A stretch of DNA of 64,000 nt from Microbacterium esteraromaticum (GCF_900163815.1 NZ_FUKO01000033.1:124001-188000); one strand, 5' to 3'. Counted from the stretch's first letter, positions 36,387 to 45,279 are shown. Notes: generated from the letters alone by a model not told the origin. Translations and numbers: made by a program.

Positions 36387-37796
36387 ATGAGCATCGAAGC
36401 AGGCACAGCGACGGCGGTCATCCTGGCTGATGGCACCGGGCGGTACGTCATCGACGGCGTGCCGGCGCAGGTCCGTGAAGGCGATCCGGACGCGGCGCGT
36501 CAGGTCATCGTCGATCGCGTGATCGAGCACGCTCGCCAACTGGGATCGCCGGTTCCGTTCCGGTCCACCGATCCAGACGGTACTTGGGAGCTCGTCGTGC
36601 AGCCGAACGGTGCGGTCGAGGTCGTCGAAGCCGCGACGGCACCTGAGCCCTCGAGGAAGGAGCCTGTCGCAGTGGCCACCTCCGCGCCGCAGGCGGAGAG
36701 CATCGCTCCGATCTACGAGCTCCCGGCCCGGGCACCGTTGCACGAGCGGCCGCCAGCACGAAGCACCTGGCGCCGGGAATCCGATGGTCAGCAAGTCCCA
36801 CCGATCCCACGCGCTGCGCCCGCTCCCGTCGCCCCTGCACCTGTGGACTCTGCGACGACGACCCGCCGTGAACAGCGGACACGGCGGGAGTCGTTCATCG
36901 CCGCACCCCCTGTCCAGCCGCCGGCGGATGAAGGGCTGCGCGGGTTCCTCGCCCGGTTCGGAATCCGCCTGAAGCCATCGGAAGCGGAAACCGCAAGGCG
37001 GGTCGATCGGCAGTGCGTCTCGCAGCACTGGCCGGGTCCTCGCACCCTTGCCGTCGCGAACGGCAAGGGAGGCGCTGGAAAGACCCCAGTCTCGATCCTC
37101 CTCGCCGCTGTGTTCGCGAAGTGGGGCGGGGCTGGAATCGTCGCCTGGGACAACAACCAGTTCCGCGGGACCCTCGGCTGGCGTACCGCATCCGGTCCGC
37201 ACGACGCGACGATCCTGGACCTGCTCCCGCAGGTGCCGTATCTGCTCTCCACGGAAGCGCGGTCAGCCGATCTCGCCCACTACGTCCATCATCAGCCCGA
37301 CGACCAGTACGACATCCTTCGGTCCAAGCCCACGGACCTCGCCGACCGCCAGCGCGTGGAACCGCGAGATGTGGACCACATCCATCAGGTGCTCTCGAAG
37401 TACTACCGGATGATCATCATGGACAGCGGCAACGACGAGTCCGATCCGATGTGGCGACGCATGATCGACCTCACCGACCAGCTCGTCGTCCCGACGACCA
37501 CGCGAGCAGACCACGCCGAGGCGGCAGCGCTCCTACTGGAGGCGCTCACGGACCAAGGAGGTGCGGCTGCGGAGCTCGCGGAGAACGCCGTCGTCGTCAT
37601 CACGCAGGCCGACCCGCACGCGAAGGCCGCAGAGATCACGAAGATCAAGGAGGGGTTCGCAGGCATGGTCCGGGAGGTCGTCCACATCCCGTTCGATCCC
37701 GCGATCGTGAACGGCGTCCTGCGGTTCGACGCACTCCGGCCGGAGACCCAGCGAGCTTGCCTGGCGATGGGCGCCGCGGTGGCACGCGGGCTCTGA
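36387..37796 (+). CDS. ParA/MinD-like ATPase with long N-terminal extension
   Basis: The C-terminal ~250 residues are a MinD/ParA ATPase: the deviant Walker A ANGKGGAGKTPVS (about residue 228-240), IIMDSGNDESD as Walker B and VITQAD as the nucleotide motif. Residues 1-75 form a small beta domain, and about 100-200 are proline/alanine-rich and likely disordered. Such proteins partition mobile elements or work beside conjugation and secretion machines. No parB gene is seen next to it, which favours the latter or an off-window partner. Confidence 0.8.
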   Translation: MSIEAGTATAVILADGTGRYVIDGVPAQVREGDPDAARQVIVDRVIEHARQLGSPVPFRSTDPDGTWELVVQPNGAVEVVEAATAPEPSRKEPVAVATSAPQAESIAPIYELPARAPLHERPPARSTWRRESDGQQVPPIPRAAPAPVAPAPVDSATTTRREQRTRRESFIAAPPVQPPADEGLRGFLARFGIRLKPSEAETARRVDRQCVSQHWPGPRTLAVANGKGGAGKTPVSILLAAVFAKWGGAGIVAWDNNQFRGTLGWRTASGPHDATILDLLPQVPYLLSTEARSADLAHYVHHQPDDQYDILRSKPTDLADRQRVEPRDVDHIHQVLSKYYRMIIMDSGNDESDPMWRRMIDLTDQLVVPTTTRADHAEAAALLLEALTDQGGAAAELAENAVVVITQADPHAKAAEITKIKEGFAGMVREVVHIPFDPAIVNGVLRFDALRPETQRACLAMGAAVARGL

Positions 37797-37826
37797 CATG
37801 ACGATCGAATGATCAGAGGGAACGTC

Positions 37827-38174
37827 GTGGGAAGACATCTGCCCGAAACGAAAGCCCGCCTGCAGGCTGAGTACCGAGAACGCAACCGTGACGCACTCCG
37901 GCAGAAGGGGCGCGAAGCGCGCCAACTTCTGAAAGACGAAGCCCTCAAACGCTACGGCGCGACCTGCGCGCACTGCGGATACGACAATCCTCTCGCGCTC
38001 TGCATCGACCACATCAACAACGATGGGGCAGCGGAACGTCGGGCACTCGGCGGACAGAGCGTCTCAGGCTGGAGGTTCTACCACTACCTGAAGAAGATGG
38101 GCTGGCCACCGGGGTATCAGACGCTTTGTGCGAACTGCAACCTCATCAAGCATCTCGAAACTCTGGTGCCGTAG
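37827..38174 (+). CDS. HNH-type zinc nuclease, 115 aa
   Basis: CAHCGYDNPLALCIDHINND followed by GYQTLCANCNLIKHLE is the HNH-like pattern of small phage and mobile-element nucleases, with two CxxC pairs holding a zinc. A basic helix precedes it. GTG at 37827 with AGAGGG upstream is preferred; ATG at 37809 is an alternative. It follows the ParA-like gene on the same strand. Confidence 0.75.
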   Translation: MGRHLPETKARLQAEYRERNRDALRQKGREARQLLKDEALKRYGATCAHCGYDNPLALCIDHINNDGAAERRALGGQSVSGWRFYHYLKKMGWPPGYQTLCANCNLIKHLETLVP

Positions 38175-38212
38175 CAGACGAGCGTTCGAGCGATGCCTTC
38201 CCCGCGGAGCGA

Positions 38213-38413
38213 CTAACCGCCGTTCACGCTGGCGATGCCCTCACCTTCGCCAGGCCACTCGATGCAGTGGTCGATCGGATCAAGATGACCGCATTCGGGG
38301 CATACCCATCCCGCGGATGCCGGCCGCTTCAGTACCCCACATCGACTGCAGCGGGGTTCCTGGCCGCCGGCAACGAGCAGATCCTCGAGGTCGGCTGGTT
38401 CGTCAGTGCTCAC
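38213..38413 (-). CDS. Zinc-ribbon protein, 66 aa
   Basis: Reading leftward from GTG at 38413, the product has CSRCGVLKRPASAGWVCPEC, a compact two-CxxC zinc ribbon, inside an acidic small protein. It is antisense to no recognised gene. The GTG is chosen because the frame before it loses coding character. The partner is unknown. Confidence 0.6.
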   Translation of the reverse strand: MSTDEPADLEDLLVAGGQEPRCSRCGVLKRPASAGWVCPECGHLDPIDHCIEWPGEGEGIASVNGG

Positions 38414-38563
38414 CCTGCCATCGTAAGCACGCGGGTGACACGACAACACTTCGCCACTGCGCCACGGCGGTTCAGCGGAAGAGGGGCCAACCAATACACG
38501 GGGCATCGTCGGTCCAGATCCGGCTCGGGCCACGACGACAGGCGTGCCGGGCGTGCAGAACCC

Positions 38564-38911
38564 ATGACTACCTTCGACGCCCAGGGCCGTGAACACCAGC
38601 GCAAAGGCCCAGGTGGTGGGCAGTTCACCGCCCGGCAACGCAGCGAGCCCTCCGGTGAGCTCGACGCGGACGACGACTCCGTGGAGGTTCGAGCGACTGA
38701 CATCGCGGTGGGAGACAGGGTCCTCTTCAAGGGAGTTCCTGACGATGACGGCTGGCCGGACGTCGAAGCGGAAGTGCTCGAGGCGCGACCGGGGGTCAAC
38801 TTTGACTTCATCCGCGTCGTCGACATCCGATTCAGGAATCCCGACGGCTCAATTTGGGAGCGGCAGTATCGGCGGTCGGCGATGCTTCGCAAAGCGACCG
38901 GCTCCGAGTAA
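38564..38911 (+). CDS. Hypothetical protein with KGxGGGQF N-terminus, 115 aa
   Basis: The start MTTFDAQGREHQRKGPGGG mirrors the N-terminus of the protein at 29572. The rest is a small beta-rich domain (VGDRVLFKGVPDDDGW, then RVVDIRFRNPDGSIW), reminiscent of KOW or Tudor-like barrels. The bases before the ATG (GGGCGTGCA, then six bases) look like a degenerate GGGTATGTG motif with the same spacing. Confidence 0.7.
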   Translation: MTTFDAQGREHQRKGPGGGQFTARQRSEPSGELDADDDSVEVRATDIAVGDRVLFKGVPDDDGWPDVEAEVLEARPGVNFDFIRVVDIRFRNPDGSIWERQYRRSAMLRKATGSE

Positions 38912-38985
38912 TCGCCCATGGTGTCCACTGCAGCACGCACACCTCGGGAGCGGGTCGTCCAGGTTCTAACGCTGGCGAGCGAACT

Positions 38986-39114
38986 GTGACGACCCAACAC
39001 GAAGCTGTTCCCGCGTCCGATCCCCGGAGGTTCTACTCCTCCTCGGGGAGCGGATGGTCTTTTCGTCTGGATGGTCGAGGACGTCCAAGTCTCAGTGAGG
39101 AGGACGCCGGTTAG
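38986..39114 (+). CDS. Possible small protein, 42 aa
   Basis: A GTG at 38986 opens a short frame (MTTQHEAVPASDPRRFYSSS, ending LSEEDAG). There is no clear ribosome site and no known relative; it is listed because the surrounding 450-base gap otherwise holds only short frames. Confidence 0.25.
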   Translation: MTTQHEAVPASDPRRFYSSSGSGWSFRLDGRGRPSLSEEDAG

Positions 39115-39186
39115 AGTCCGGGCGGGGGTCGCAAGCACCGAGACTGCCGGCGTGCGAGACGGCCGGTGATTCGGACAGAGCCAAAT

Positions 39187-39372
39187 ATGAGCGCGAAGCC
39201 ATCTTTCTCGACCGAAGCCGGGCTCGAGAGGAGCGCCGCAGACCGGACAGCCGCGCTCCGGTGGCAGGCCGTGCTCGATGACGTCGGACGCGCTCGAATC
39301 ATCCCGCGCTACGCACCGGGCCGGTATTCCGTCTCCGATAGGCTCCTCTCAGACTGCGGCATGAAGGGTTGA
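39187..39372 (+). CDS. Possible small protein before the AIPR gene, 61 aa
   Basis: The frame (MSAKPSFSTEAGLERSAADR, ending SDCGMKG) stops at 39372, overlapping the TTG at 39369 that is an alternative AIPR start. The arrangement suggests translational coupling, but the protein is not recognised and may be a leader peptide only. Confidence 0.4.
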   Translation: MSAKPSFSTEAGLERSAADRTAALRWQAVLDDVGRARIIPRYAPGRYSVSDRLLSDCGMKG

Positions 39373-39377
39373 AACGC

Positions 39378-41012
39378 GTGACAAGAGAACCGTTGGCACC
39401 GGCGCTTCGCGCTATCCTGGCGCCCATTGACGCCGAAGGCGTCGAGACTGTCCGCGAACAGCTCGTGCTGTGGTTGATCCGATCGCGGTACGAAATCGGA
39501 GACGCGGACAGCTACGCCTCCATCCTGAGCGACCGTGAGCTCTTCCCTGGCACCGAAGTTGACGCCGTTCTCGTGACCACCCGTCGCGACATCATCACAC
39601 CCGTCTACGTTCTCTTTGCGGAGGATGACTCCGAGCTCAGCCGCCGCGTGGCGGTTCTCGCCGATGCGTTGCGTGCAGAGACGGCTCCCGAGGCACGGCT
39701 TGCGAAGGCTAACTCCCAGCTCCGCTCCCTCTTCGAGCCCGCTACCGACCGTCGCATAACGGCGGATGTCTCAAGGCTCATCCTTGGCATCTGCCGCTCA
39801 AACGTGCGGGCGGCGGAGAAGAAGAAGATGCTTGCTTCTGCTTCTGGCATTGCGGACGTTGACATCATTGACGAGAACTTCATTGTGGCGCTTGCAGAAG
39901 CGGACACGAAGCCGACGGCGTCGATGCCTGAGGTGCTCATCGCGGTGGACCGCGATGCGATCCTCGGCTTGGGTGTCCCCGGGACCGAAGCTCTGATTGC
40001 ACCTGTCCCCGCGTCTCAGGTGGCGGAGTGGCCGGGCATCGCAGACCGAACCCTGTTTGACTTGAACGTTCGCTTCGGCCTGGGGCTCAATCGCGTGCGT
40101 CGTTCGCTAGATGAGGCGTTGCAGGACACCGAGGCAGCAGAGCACTTCATCGCCTACCACAACGGCATCACCGCAGTCTGCTCGGACTTTGATGTGACGG
40201 ACTCTGGAATCAGAATTGCTGGCCTTTCCGTAGTCAATGGCGCGCAGACCGTGGTCGCGATCAACGCGAATCGCGAGAAGCTCGCACCGGGACTCAGGGT
40301 TCTGTTCAAGCTGGTCAAAGCTGACCCCGACAGTGAGCTTGCGAAGAACATCGCCATCAGGAGCAACACACAGAACCCCGTCACCTCACGCAACCTTCGA
40401 GCGCTCGACGAGGTGCAGGCACGGCTACAAGCTGATCTCGGGAAGCTCGGTTATGTCTATACCAGGCGCCCGAGCGACCAGCCGGCTGCTGGGCAAGTCA
40501 TCCGGAACGACGATGTCGCACAGTTGCTGTGCTCCATATACGTGCGGAAGCCCGCCATCGCGGTGAAGCGCCAGGTCCTCTTCGAGAACCCGACCTACAG
40601 CGAGATATTCCCCTCGGATATAGATGCCACCCGGGTCATCTTTGCGACCCTCATTCGCGAGGAGGTGGAGAATCACAAGTCGGAGGTGCCAGAGGAGTAC
40701 CAGAAGGCATGGGCTCTCACCGCGCTCACCCTGGTCAACATGACATCTGAAGCGATGAGGGATGACCCGCGAGCAGCGCGGGCTCTGTCGGAGCCGGGCG
40801 ATGCGATCAAGGACCCCCTGCAGGCTCAGGCTGATATCGCACCGTTCGTGCAAGCTGCATGCTCGGTGCTTCACAAGCGAGCGGCGACGCTCGCGGAGAA
40901 GCAACTGCCAGACGAGTTCAAGGTCGCCTTCAAACAGACGAGGACCCTCGGCGAACTCGCGCTGGAGACGTCAAAGGAGTACCGGAACGCACAGCGGAGC
41001 GCGAGCTCGTGA
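39378..41012 (+). CDS. AIPR-family abortive-infection protein
   Basis: The 544-aa protein has the AIPR signature: EHFIAYHNGITAVCSDFDV, then GLSVVNGAQTVVAIN and IAIRSNTQNPV. AIPR proteins are linked to phage resistance; their biochemical activity is not established. GTG at 39378 has AAGGG nine bases upstream; TTG at 39369 is possible. Its stop overlaps the start of the caspase-like gene by GTGA, so the two are made together. Confidence 0.82.
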   Translation: MTREPLAPALRAILAPIDAEGVETVREQLVLWLIRSRYEIGDADSYASILSDRELFPGTEVDAVLVTTRRDIITPVYVLFAEDDSELSRRVAVLADALRAETAPEARLAKANSQLRSLFEPATDRRITADVSRLILGICRSNVRAAEKKKMLASASGIADVDIIDENFIVALAEADTKPTASMPEVLIAVDRDAILGLGVPGTEALIAPVPASQVAEWPGIADRTLFDLNVRFGLGLNRVRRSLDEALQDTEAAEHFIAYHNGITAVCSDFDVTDSGIRIAGLSVVNGAQTVVAINANREKLAPGLRVLFKLVKADPDSELAKNIAIRSNTQNPVTSRNLRALDEVQARLQADLGKLGYVYTRRPSDQPAAGQVIRNDDVAQLLCSIYVRKPAIAVKRQVLFENPTYSEIFPSDIDATRVIFATLIREEVENHKSEVPEEYQKAWALTALTLVNMTSEAMRDDPRAARALSEPGDAIKDPLQAQADIAPFVQAACSVLHKRAATLAEKQLPDEFKVAFKQTRTLGELALETSKEYRNAQRSASS

Positions 41013-41734
41013 GCCTGAATGAACGACGTGCGGTGCTCCTCGGAGTGACCAGCACGTCGGCGTCCTTCGAGCCTCTTTCCTGTGCGCGGGACGACGTAAT
41101 GGGACTTACGGTGGCGCTCGAAAGCCATGGCGATGGAACACCCAACTTCGAGGTGCGTCCGATGATCGTCGACGAAAGTGAGACGTGGCAAGTCGGCGAC
41201 CTCTTGAGTGCGATCGATCTGGAACTAGAGGATGCCAAGCACTTCCTGTTCTACTTCAGCGGACATGGGCACGTCACTCAATTCGGTCTGGAACTGGTGA
41301 CCCCGGAGAAGGAACACAACCTCGATTCCGGCATCTACTTCGATGTCCTCCTTCACCGATTCAATACCGCCCCAGCCGACACCGAGATCACGGTAATCCT
41401 CGACTGCTGCTTCTCAGGGGAAGCAGGAGACACGGCACGGGCAGCGAACGAGGCCCTGCAACACCGTTTCACAACCCTGCGGGAAGGCATCACCATCCTC
41501 GCGTCATCCGGGAGAACGGAGGAGTCCCGAGCAGATGCCGAGGGCCCGAGTGACTTCACGGGCGCAGTGATCGAGCGGCTGAACGCGGACGTGAAGCGGA
41601 CCACCATCCTCGACGTGTACTCGTGGGCGAAAGAGCAGGTTCCCGCGCAGACACCCGTGCTGAGAACGTTCGGCTCGCGCCACTCAGCCCTCCGCGCCGC
41701 TGACAGGGCGACGGCGAATGAGGACATGGTTTGA
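41009..41734 (+). CDS. Caspase-like (C14) protease
   Basis: The 241-aa protein is a single caspase-fold domain. FYFSGHGHV gives the catalytic His (about 86) and VILDCCFSG the catalytic Cys (about 134), preceded by the sensor-like strand RAVLLGV. Caspase-like proteases act as cell-killing or sensor-cleaving effectors in several bacterial immune systems. GTG overlap with the AIPR gene and a terminator right after it define a two-gene operon. The substrate is unknown. Confidence 0.87.
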   Translation: MSLNERRAVLLGVTSTSASFEPLSCARDDVMGLTVALESHGDGTPNFEVRPMIVDESETWQVGDLLSAIDLELEDAKHFLFYFSGHGHVTQFGLELVTPEKEHNLDSGIYFDVLLHRFNTAPADTEITVILDCCFSGEAGDTARAANEALQHRFTTLREGITILASSGRTEESRADAEGPSDFTGAVIERLNADVKRTTILDVYSWAKEQVPAQTPVLRTFGSRHSALRAADRATANEDMV

Positions 41735-41744
41735 GGCAGCGCGG

Positions 41745-41773
41745 GGCGCCTACCGTCGAAGTCGGTAGGCGCC
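41745..41773 (+). terminator. Stem-loop terminator after the AIPR-caspase operon
   Basis: GGCGCCTACCG at 41745-41755 pairs perfectly with CGGTAGGCGCC at 41763-41773. It ends 13 bases before the methyltransferase start, so that gene must have a very short or leaderless message. Confidence 0.8.
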
Positions 41774-41786
41774 CATAACATAGTGC

Positions 41787-43424
41787 ATGATGTCGACTGC
41801 AATCCCTGACACCGCTTCCGCACGCAAGGCCCGCGGCGCATTCTTCACCCCCGAAGGGGTCACGCGACACCTGGCCGAGTGGGCGATCCAGAGCGCCGAT
41901 GACACCGTTCTCGAGCCTTCTGCAGGGGAGGCCGCTTTCCTTGTGGCGGCGGTTGGACGCCTCCGTGAACTGGGTGCAAGGGAACCCGTCGTGCACGGCG
42001 TCGAACTCCACCATGCGAGTGCTCGCGTCGCACGCAAGGTCGTTGCTGAGGCAGGAGGCATCGCGCGCATCCGTGTGAGCGACTTCTTCCTCACCGAACC
42101 GCGCGGCACGTACGCGGCGGTGATCGGAAATCCGCCCTTCATCCGGTACCAGGACTTCAGTGGTGAGGCGCGCGACCGGGCTCGGTTCGCCGCACAGGCG
42201 CAGGGGGTCGCGCTCACCGGGCTCGCGTCGTCGTGGGCGGCGTTCGTCGTGCATGCCGCCGCGCACCTGCGCCCTGGTGGCCGGCTTGGGATGGTCCTGC
42301 CGGCGGAGCTCCTTTCGACCAATTATGCGGCGCCGGTGAGGCAGTTCCTGCTCTCGCGCTTTGAATCGGTGGAGCTAGTGACATTCGAGACTCAGATCTT
42401 CCCGGATGCCGAGGCCGACACAGTGCTGGTGAAGGCGAGCGGTTGGCTCGGTGAACCCGCTAGCGTCGCGACCCTTCGGCAGACCCGCGATGCGACCACG
42501 CTCGGCTCACTTCATGAGGGAACAACCTGGGCGACCACCGACCTCGCAGCGCGATGGACCCCTCTTCACATCCAGGACGCGACGGTCGAGGCCATCACCG
42601 AGCTCATCCCTTCGGGCGCCTTCGTGCCTTTGCAGGAACTGGGTGACACCACGCTCGGCATGGTCACGGGTGCGAATCGCTTCTTTACGCTGTCTCCACA
42701 GCGCGTGAGAGAACTAGGCATCCCACAGCGCGACCTCCTGCGCGTATCTCCTCCCGGCTCCTCCCACCTTCGCGGGCTCGCGCTGACGGACTCGGCGATG
42801 ACCCGTCTCGGCCAGGACGATCAAGCCACTTGGCTCCTCTACCCGAGTAAGAACCCTGCGCCGGAGACCCTCGCGTATATCGAGAGCGGCCACGCGACGG
42901 GTGTTGACACCGCGTACAAATGCCGCGTCCGGAAGCCCTGGTGGCGCGTGCCGGTGCTCGCTCCCGCCGACTTGCTCCTGACCTACATGAACGCAGACAC
43001 CGCACGCGTGGTTACCAACGCTGCCGGTGCCCGTCACCTCAACAGCGTCCATGGCGTCTACCTCAAAGAAGACATCCGTGACCTCGCCTGTGAATTGCTC
43101 CCGGTGGCGTCGCTCAATTCGTTCACGCTCCTCGGCGCCGAGCTCGTCGGTCGCAGCTACGGGGGTGGTGTCCTCAAGGTTGAGCCGCGCGAGGCGGACC
43201 GTTGGTGGATGCCGAGTGCCGCGACGATGACCGAGCACCGTGACGCGCTCGTCGAACTGAAGCCGCGTGTACAGCGCCTGCTTCAGGCCAAGAATCTGCT
43301 GGGCGCCGTCGCGCTCGTCGACGGGGTCATCCTCGGCGGCCTGAGCGAAGCCCAGCTTCACGCGGTGCGCGAGGACGCCTCCGCCTTCATGCAACGCCGA
43401 GTAACAAGGGGTAAGAGTGGCTGA
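41787..43424 (+). CDS. Type II-like N6-adenine DNA methyltransferase
   Basis: The 545-aa protein begins with the typical RKARGAFFTPEGVTRHLAEW, then has motif I (VLEPSAGEAAF) and the catalytic NPPFIRYQD. The C-terminal half is a probable target-recognition region. It modifies adenine at a specific site and so protects host DNA from the nuclease that follows. TAACAT lies five bases before the ATG and could be the -10 of a leaderless message. Confidence 0.88.
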   Translation: MMSTAIPDTASARKARGAFFTPEGVTRHLAEWAIQSADDTVLEPSAGEAAFLVAAVGRLRELGAREPVVHGVELHHASARVARKVVAEAGGIARIRVSDFFLTEPRGTYAAVIGNPPFIRYQDFSGEARDRARFAAQAQGVALTGLASSWAAFVVHAAAHLRPGGRLGMVLPAELLSTNYAAPVRQFLLSRFESVELVTFETQIFPDAEADTVLVKASGWLGEPASVATLRQTRDATTLGSLHEGTTWATTDLAARWTPLHIQDATVEAITELIPSGAFVPLQELGDTTLGMVTGANRFFTLSPQRVRELGIPQRDLLRVSPPGSSHLRGLALTDSAMTRLGQDDQATWLLYPSKNPAPETLAYIESGHATGVDTAYKCRVRKPWWRVPVLAPADLLLTYMNADTARVVTNAAGARHLNSVHGVYLKEDIRDLACELLPVASLNSFTLLGAELVGRSYGGGVLKVEPREADRWWMPSAATMTEHRDALVELKPRVQRLLQAKNLLGAVALVDGVILGGLSEAQLHAVREDASAFMQRRVTRGKSG

Positions 43425-44517
43425 ACCGAGCCTCAAGCAGCGGGCATGGCCGCTATTCGACCGCATCGTGGCGGATGCGGTGGCGTCCCCGCTGTTCGAG
43501 ATGGGGCCGTGGAACGGCGATGAATACATCCCCGACATCGCCACCCTTCAGAAGCTGCTCGGTGTGCCTCGGTACCTGAACGCGAACTCTCAGAGTGGGG
43601 TGCCGGCGCTGGCACTCGATGTCTGGGTCGCGTACGAGCTCCGGCGTGCGGGGTTCGCTGCCGATGCAGTTTGGCCACGCGCGGCGCATCCGCGTGTCAT
43701 GCCGGCGCCGGTCGCGAACTACCTCGCGAGCACCACGAAGGAGTTGCGAGGTAAGGTCGGCGCGCAGATGGCCCGGCTCACACCCATGAAAGGCGTCGTC
43801 GCGACGGACGCGAAGGTGCTCGGGCGGCACTACATCAAGCAGGTCGACGTCGTGATGAGCGCGTGGGAGACGGGACCGGAGGTCCTCATCTCGACCAAGC
43901 GCATGGACTCATCCTTCGGCAAGAACGCCGCCAACCGCATCGAAGAGGCGTACGGCGACGCGAAGAACCTGCGTTCGCGCCACCCTCTTGCTGCACACGG
44001 GTTCGTCTACGGCCTCCGGTCGACGATTCTCGAGTCTGAGCCCGACAAGGCTCGCTGGCTCATCGACCTGCTTGGCAAGCTTGCGCAAGAGGACGATGCC
44101 TATGACGCGGTGTGCCTCCTGATGCTCCACTACGAGGGCGCAGCTCCGGAGGGGTCTGAGGGCGGACACGAGGACGAGGACGACGTCGCAGCCACAGAGC
44201 TCACCACGGAGATCGAGGTGGACGAGGAGGACATCCTCGACGAAGAGGTCGTCGAGGATGTCCTCCTCGACGGCATCGACGAGATCATCAACGAGCTTCC
44301 GTCGGTGAGCGTCATCGAGCACCGCGATGTGCCTGCCTCGCTCGGGGCCGCCGCGTTCCTCAAGCAGACTGTTGAGCACGTGCTGCGTGCAACGCCGATC
44401 ACCATGCATCGCCACGCCCGGGTGCTCCACGGCTGGCCTGTCGGAGAAGACCCAGCCGAGAGAAAGAAGCGCGCCACCAAGAAGGCGGCTGACGACGGCT
44501 CCGGAGCAAGCGCGTAA
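43417..44517 (+). CDS. Probable restriction endonuclease of the adjacent methyltransferase
   Basis: This 366-aa protein overlaps the methyltransferase gene by eight bases and starts at GTG with AAGGGG upstream. The region KQVDVVMSAW...EVLISTKRM (about residues 147-168) fits a PD-(D/E)xK core. A very acidic linker (about 246-290) precedes a small C-terminal domain. Position next to a lone methyltransferase is the main argument for nuclease function. I do not recognise a specific family. Confidence 0.65.
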   Translation: MAEPSLKQRAWPLFDRIVADAVASPLFEMGPWNGDEYIPDIATLQKLLGVPRYLNANSQSGVPALALDVWVAYELRRAGFAADAVWPRAAHPRVMPAPVANYLASTTKELRGKVGAQMARLTPMKGVVATDAKVLGRHYIKQVDVVMSAWETGPEVLISTKRMDSSFGKNAANRIEEAYGDAKNLRSRHPLAAHGFVYGLRSTILESEPDKARWLIDLLGKLAQEDDAYDAVCLLMLHYEGAAPEGSEGGHEDEDDVAATELTTEIEVDEEDILDEEVVEDVLLDGIDEIINELPSVSVIEHRDVPASLGAAAFLKQTVEHVLRATPITMHRHARVLHGWPVGEDPAERKKRATKKAADDGSGASA

Positions 44518-44640
44518 CAAGCACTCGTCGGTTCTCCTGGCATCGACGGACCGCTGACCCCGTCGAGAATGCGCGGGAACACGCGAGAGGATCGCACCGC
44601 GCAAATTCGAAGTTCTTCGCCGATCTGCTAACGGACGGTC

Positions 44641-44657
44641 GCCGGTTCGAATCCGGT
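44641..44657 (+). repeat. tRNA T-arm-like remnant
   Basis: GCCGG-TTCGAAT-CCGGT forms a T-stem and seven-base T-loop and is followed by CGAGCGCA, which looks like an acceptor strand. No matching 5' acceptor (GCGCTCG) lies in the preceding 100 bases, so no full tRNA is present. It may be the 3' end of a tRNA brought in as an old attachment site. Otherwise 44518-44739 holds nothing recognisable. Confidence 0.4.
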
Positions 44658-44739
44658 CGAGCGCACTTCGTGTTCCGCTGTGGACTCCGAGGACCGGAAA
44701 GAGCCAGCTCCAGGACCGTTCAGCAGAGAGGAAAGCGCC

Positions 44740-45250
44740 ATGGTGAGGATCGCCAGCGGCGTCGTCGTGCTGAACGCGTCCATGGAACCGCTCGGAATCG
44801 TGCCGCTGCACCGCGCGCTGATCTTCCTGATACGTGAGCGCGCCACGATCGTCGACGCGGTCCCGAGCAGGATCGTCCGATCCGCCGAGGCCGAGTTCCC
44901 GATGCCTCGCGTCGTGCAGTTCCGAGAGATGGTGCGCGTGCCCTACCGGTACGGCACCGTCCCCCTGGTCGCGTGCAGGCCTGCTGCGCCGTGACGACCA
45001 CGAGTGCGCCTATTGCGGCCGGCACGCGACGACGGTAGACCACGTCATGCCCCGGTCGCGCGGTGTACGGGATGAGTGGCTGAACACGGTCGCGGCGTGC
45101 AGCCGATGCAACAACGTCAAGGCCGACCGCACACCCGAAGAGGCACGCATGGTGCTCCGCTTCGCGCCTCGTGAAGTCACACGCCGCGACACCATGATCT
45201 TGGCGATCGCTCAGACCGGCGCCGACCTCGCTGCCATCGGACTGGCATGA
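44740..45250 (+). pseudogene. HNH endonuclease split by a +1 frameshift
   Basis: The first frame (44740-44994) encodes the N-terminal half typical of actinobacterial HNH proteins (VVVLNASMEPLGIVPLHRAL, MVRVPYRYGTVPL). The second frame, ending at 45250, carries LLRRDDHECAYCGRHATTVD and CSRCNNVKADRTPEEA, the HNH core. Removing one G at about 44967-44968 joins them as VPLSRAGLLRRDDHE, the normal family sequence. Either the gene is dead, the read has an error, or a frameshift is needed. AGAGGA precedes the ATG. Confidence 0.8.
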
Positions 45251-45279
45251 CCCGGTCCCGCCACACCGGCGGGACCGGG
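45251..45279 (+). terminator. Stem-loop merging into a GGGTATGTG motif
   Basis: CCCGGTCCCGCC and its exact complement GGCGGGACCGGG (12-bp arms, loop ACACC) follow the HNH gene directly. The last three bases of the stem are the GGG of the GGGTATGTG motif for the next gene. Confidence 0.8.

Noticed and set aside
44555..44665. Complete tRNA gene
   Set aside because: Only the T-arm and acceptor-like 3' part are present; no 5' acceptor or regular anticodon stem pairs with it.
43909..44811. Minus-strand frame with DRIRTGDRP and a second with STGFEPATVR
   Set aside because: These peptides are typical artefacts of translating a tRNA T-arm; they oppose the restriction gene and the T-arm remnant.
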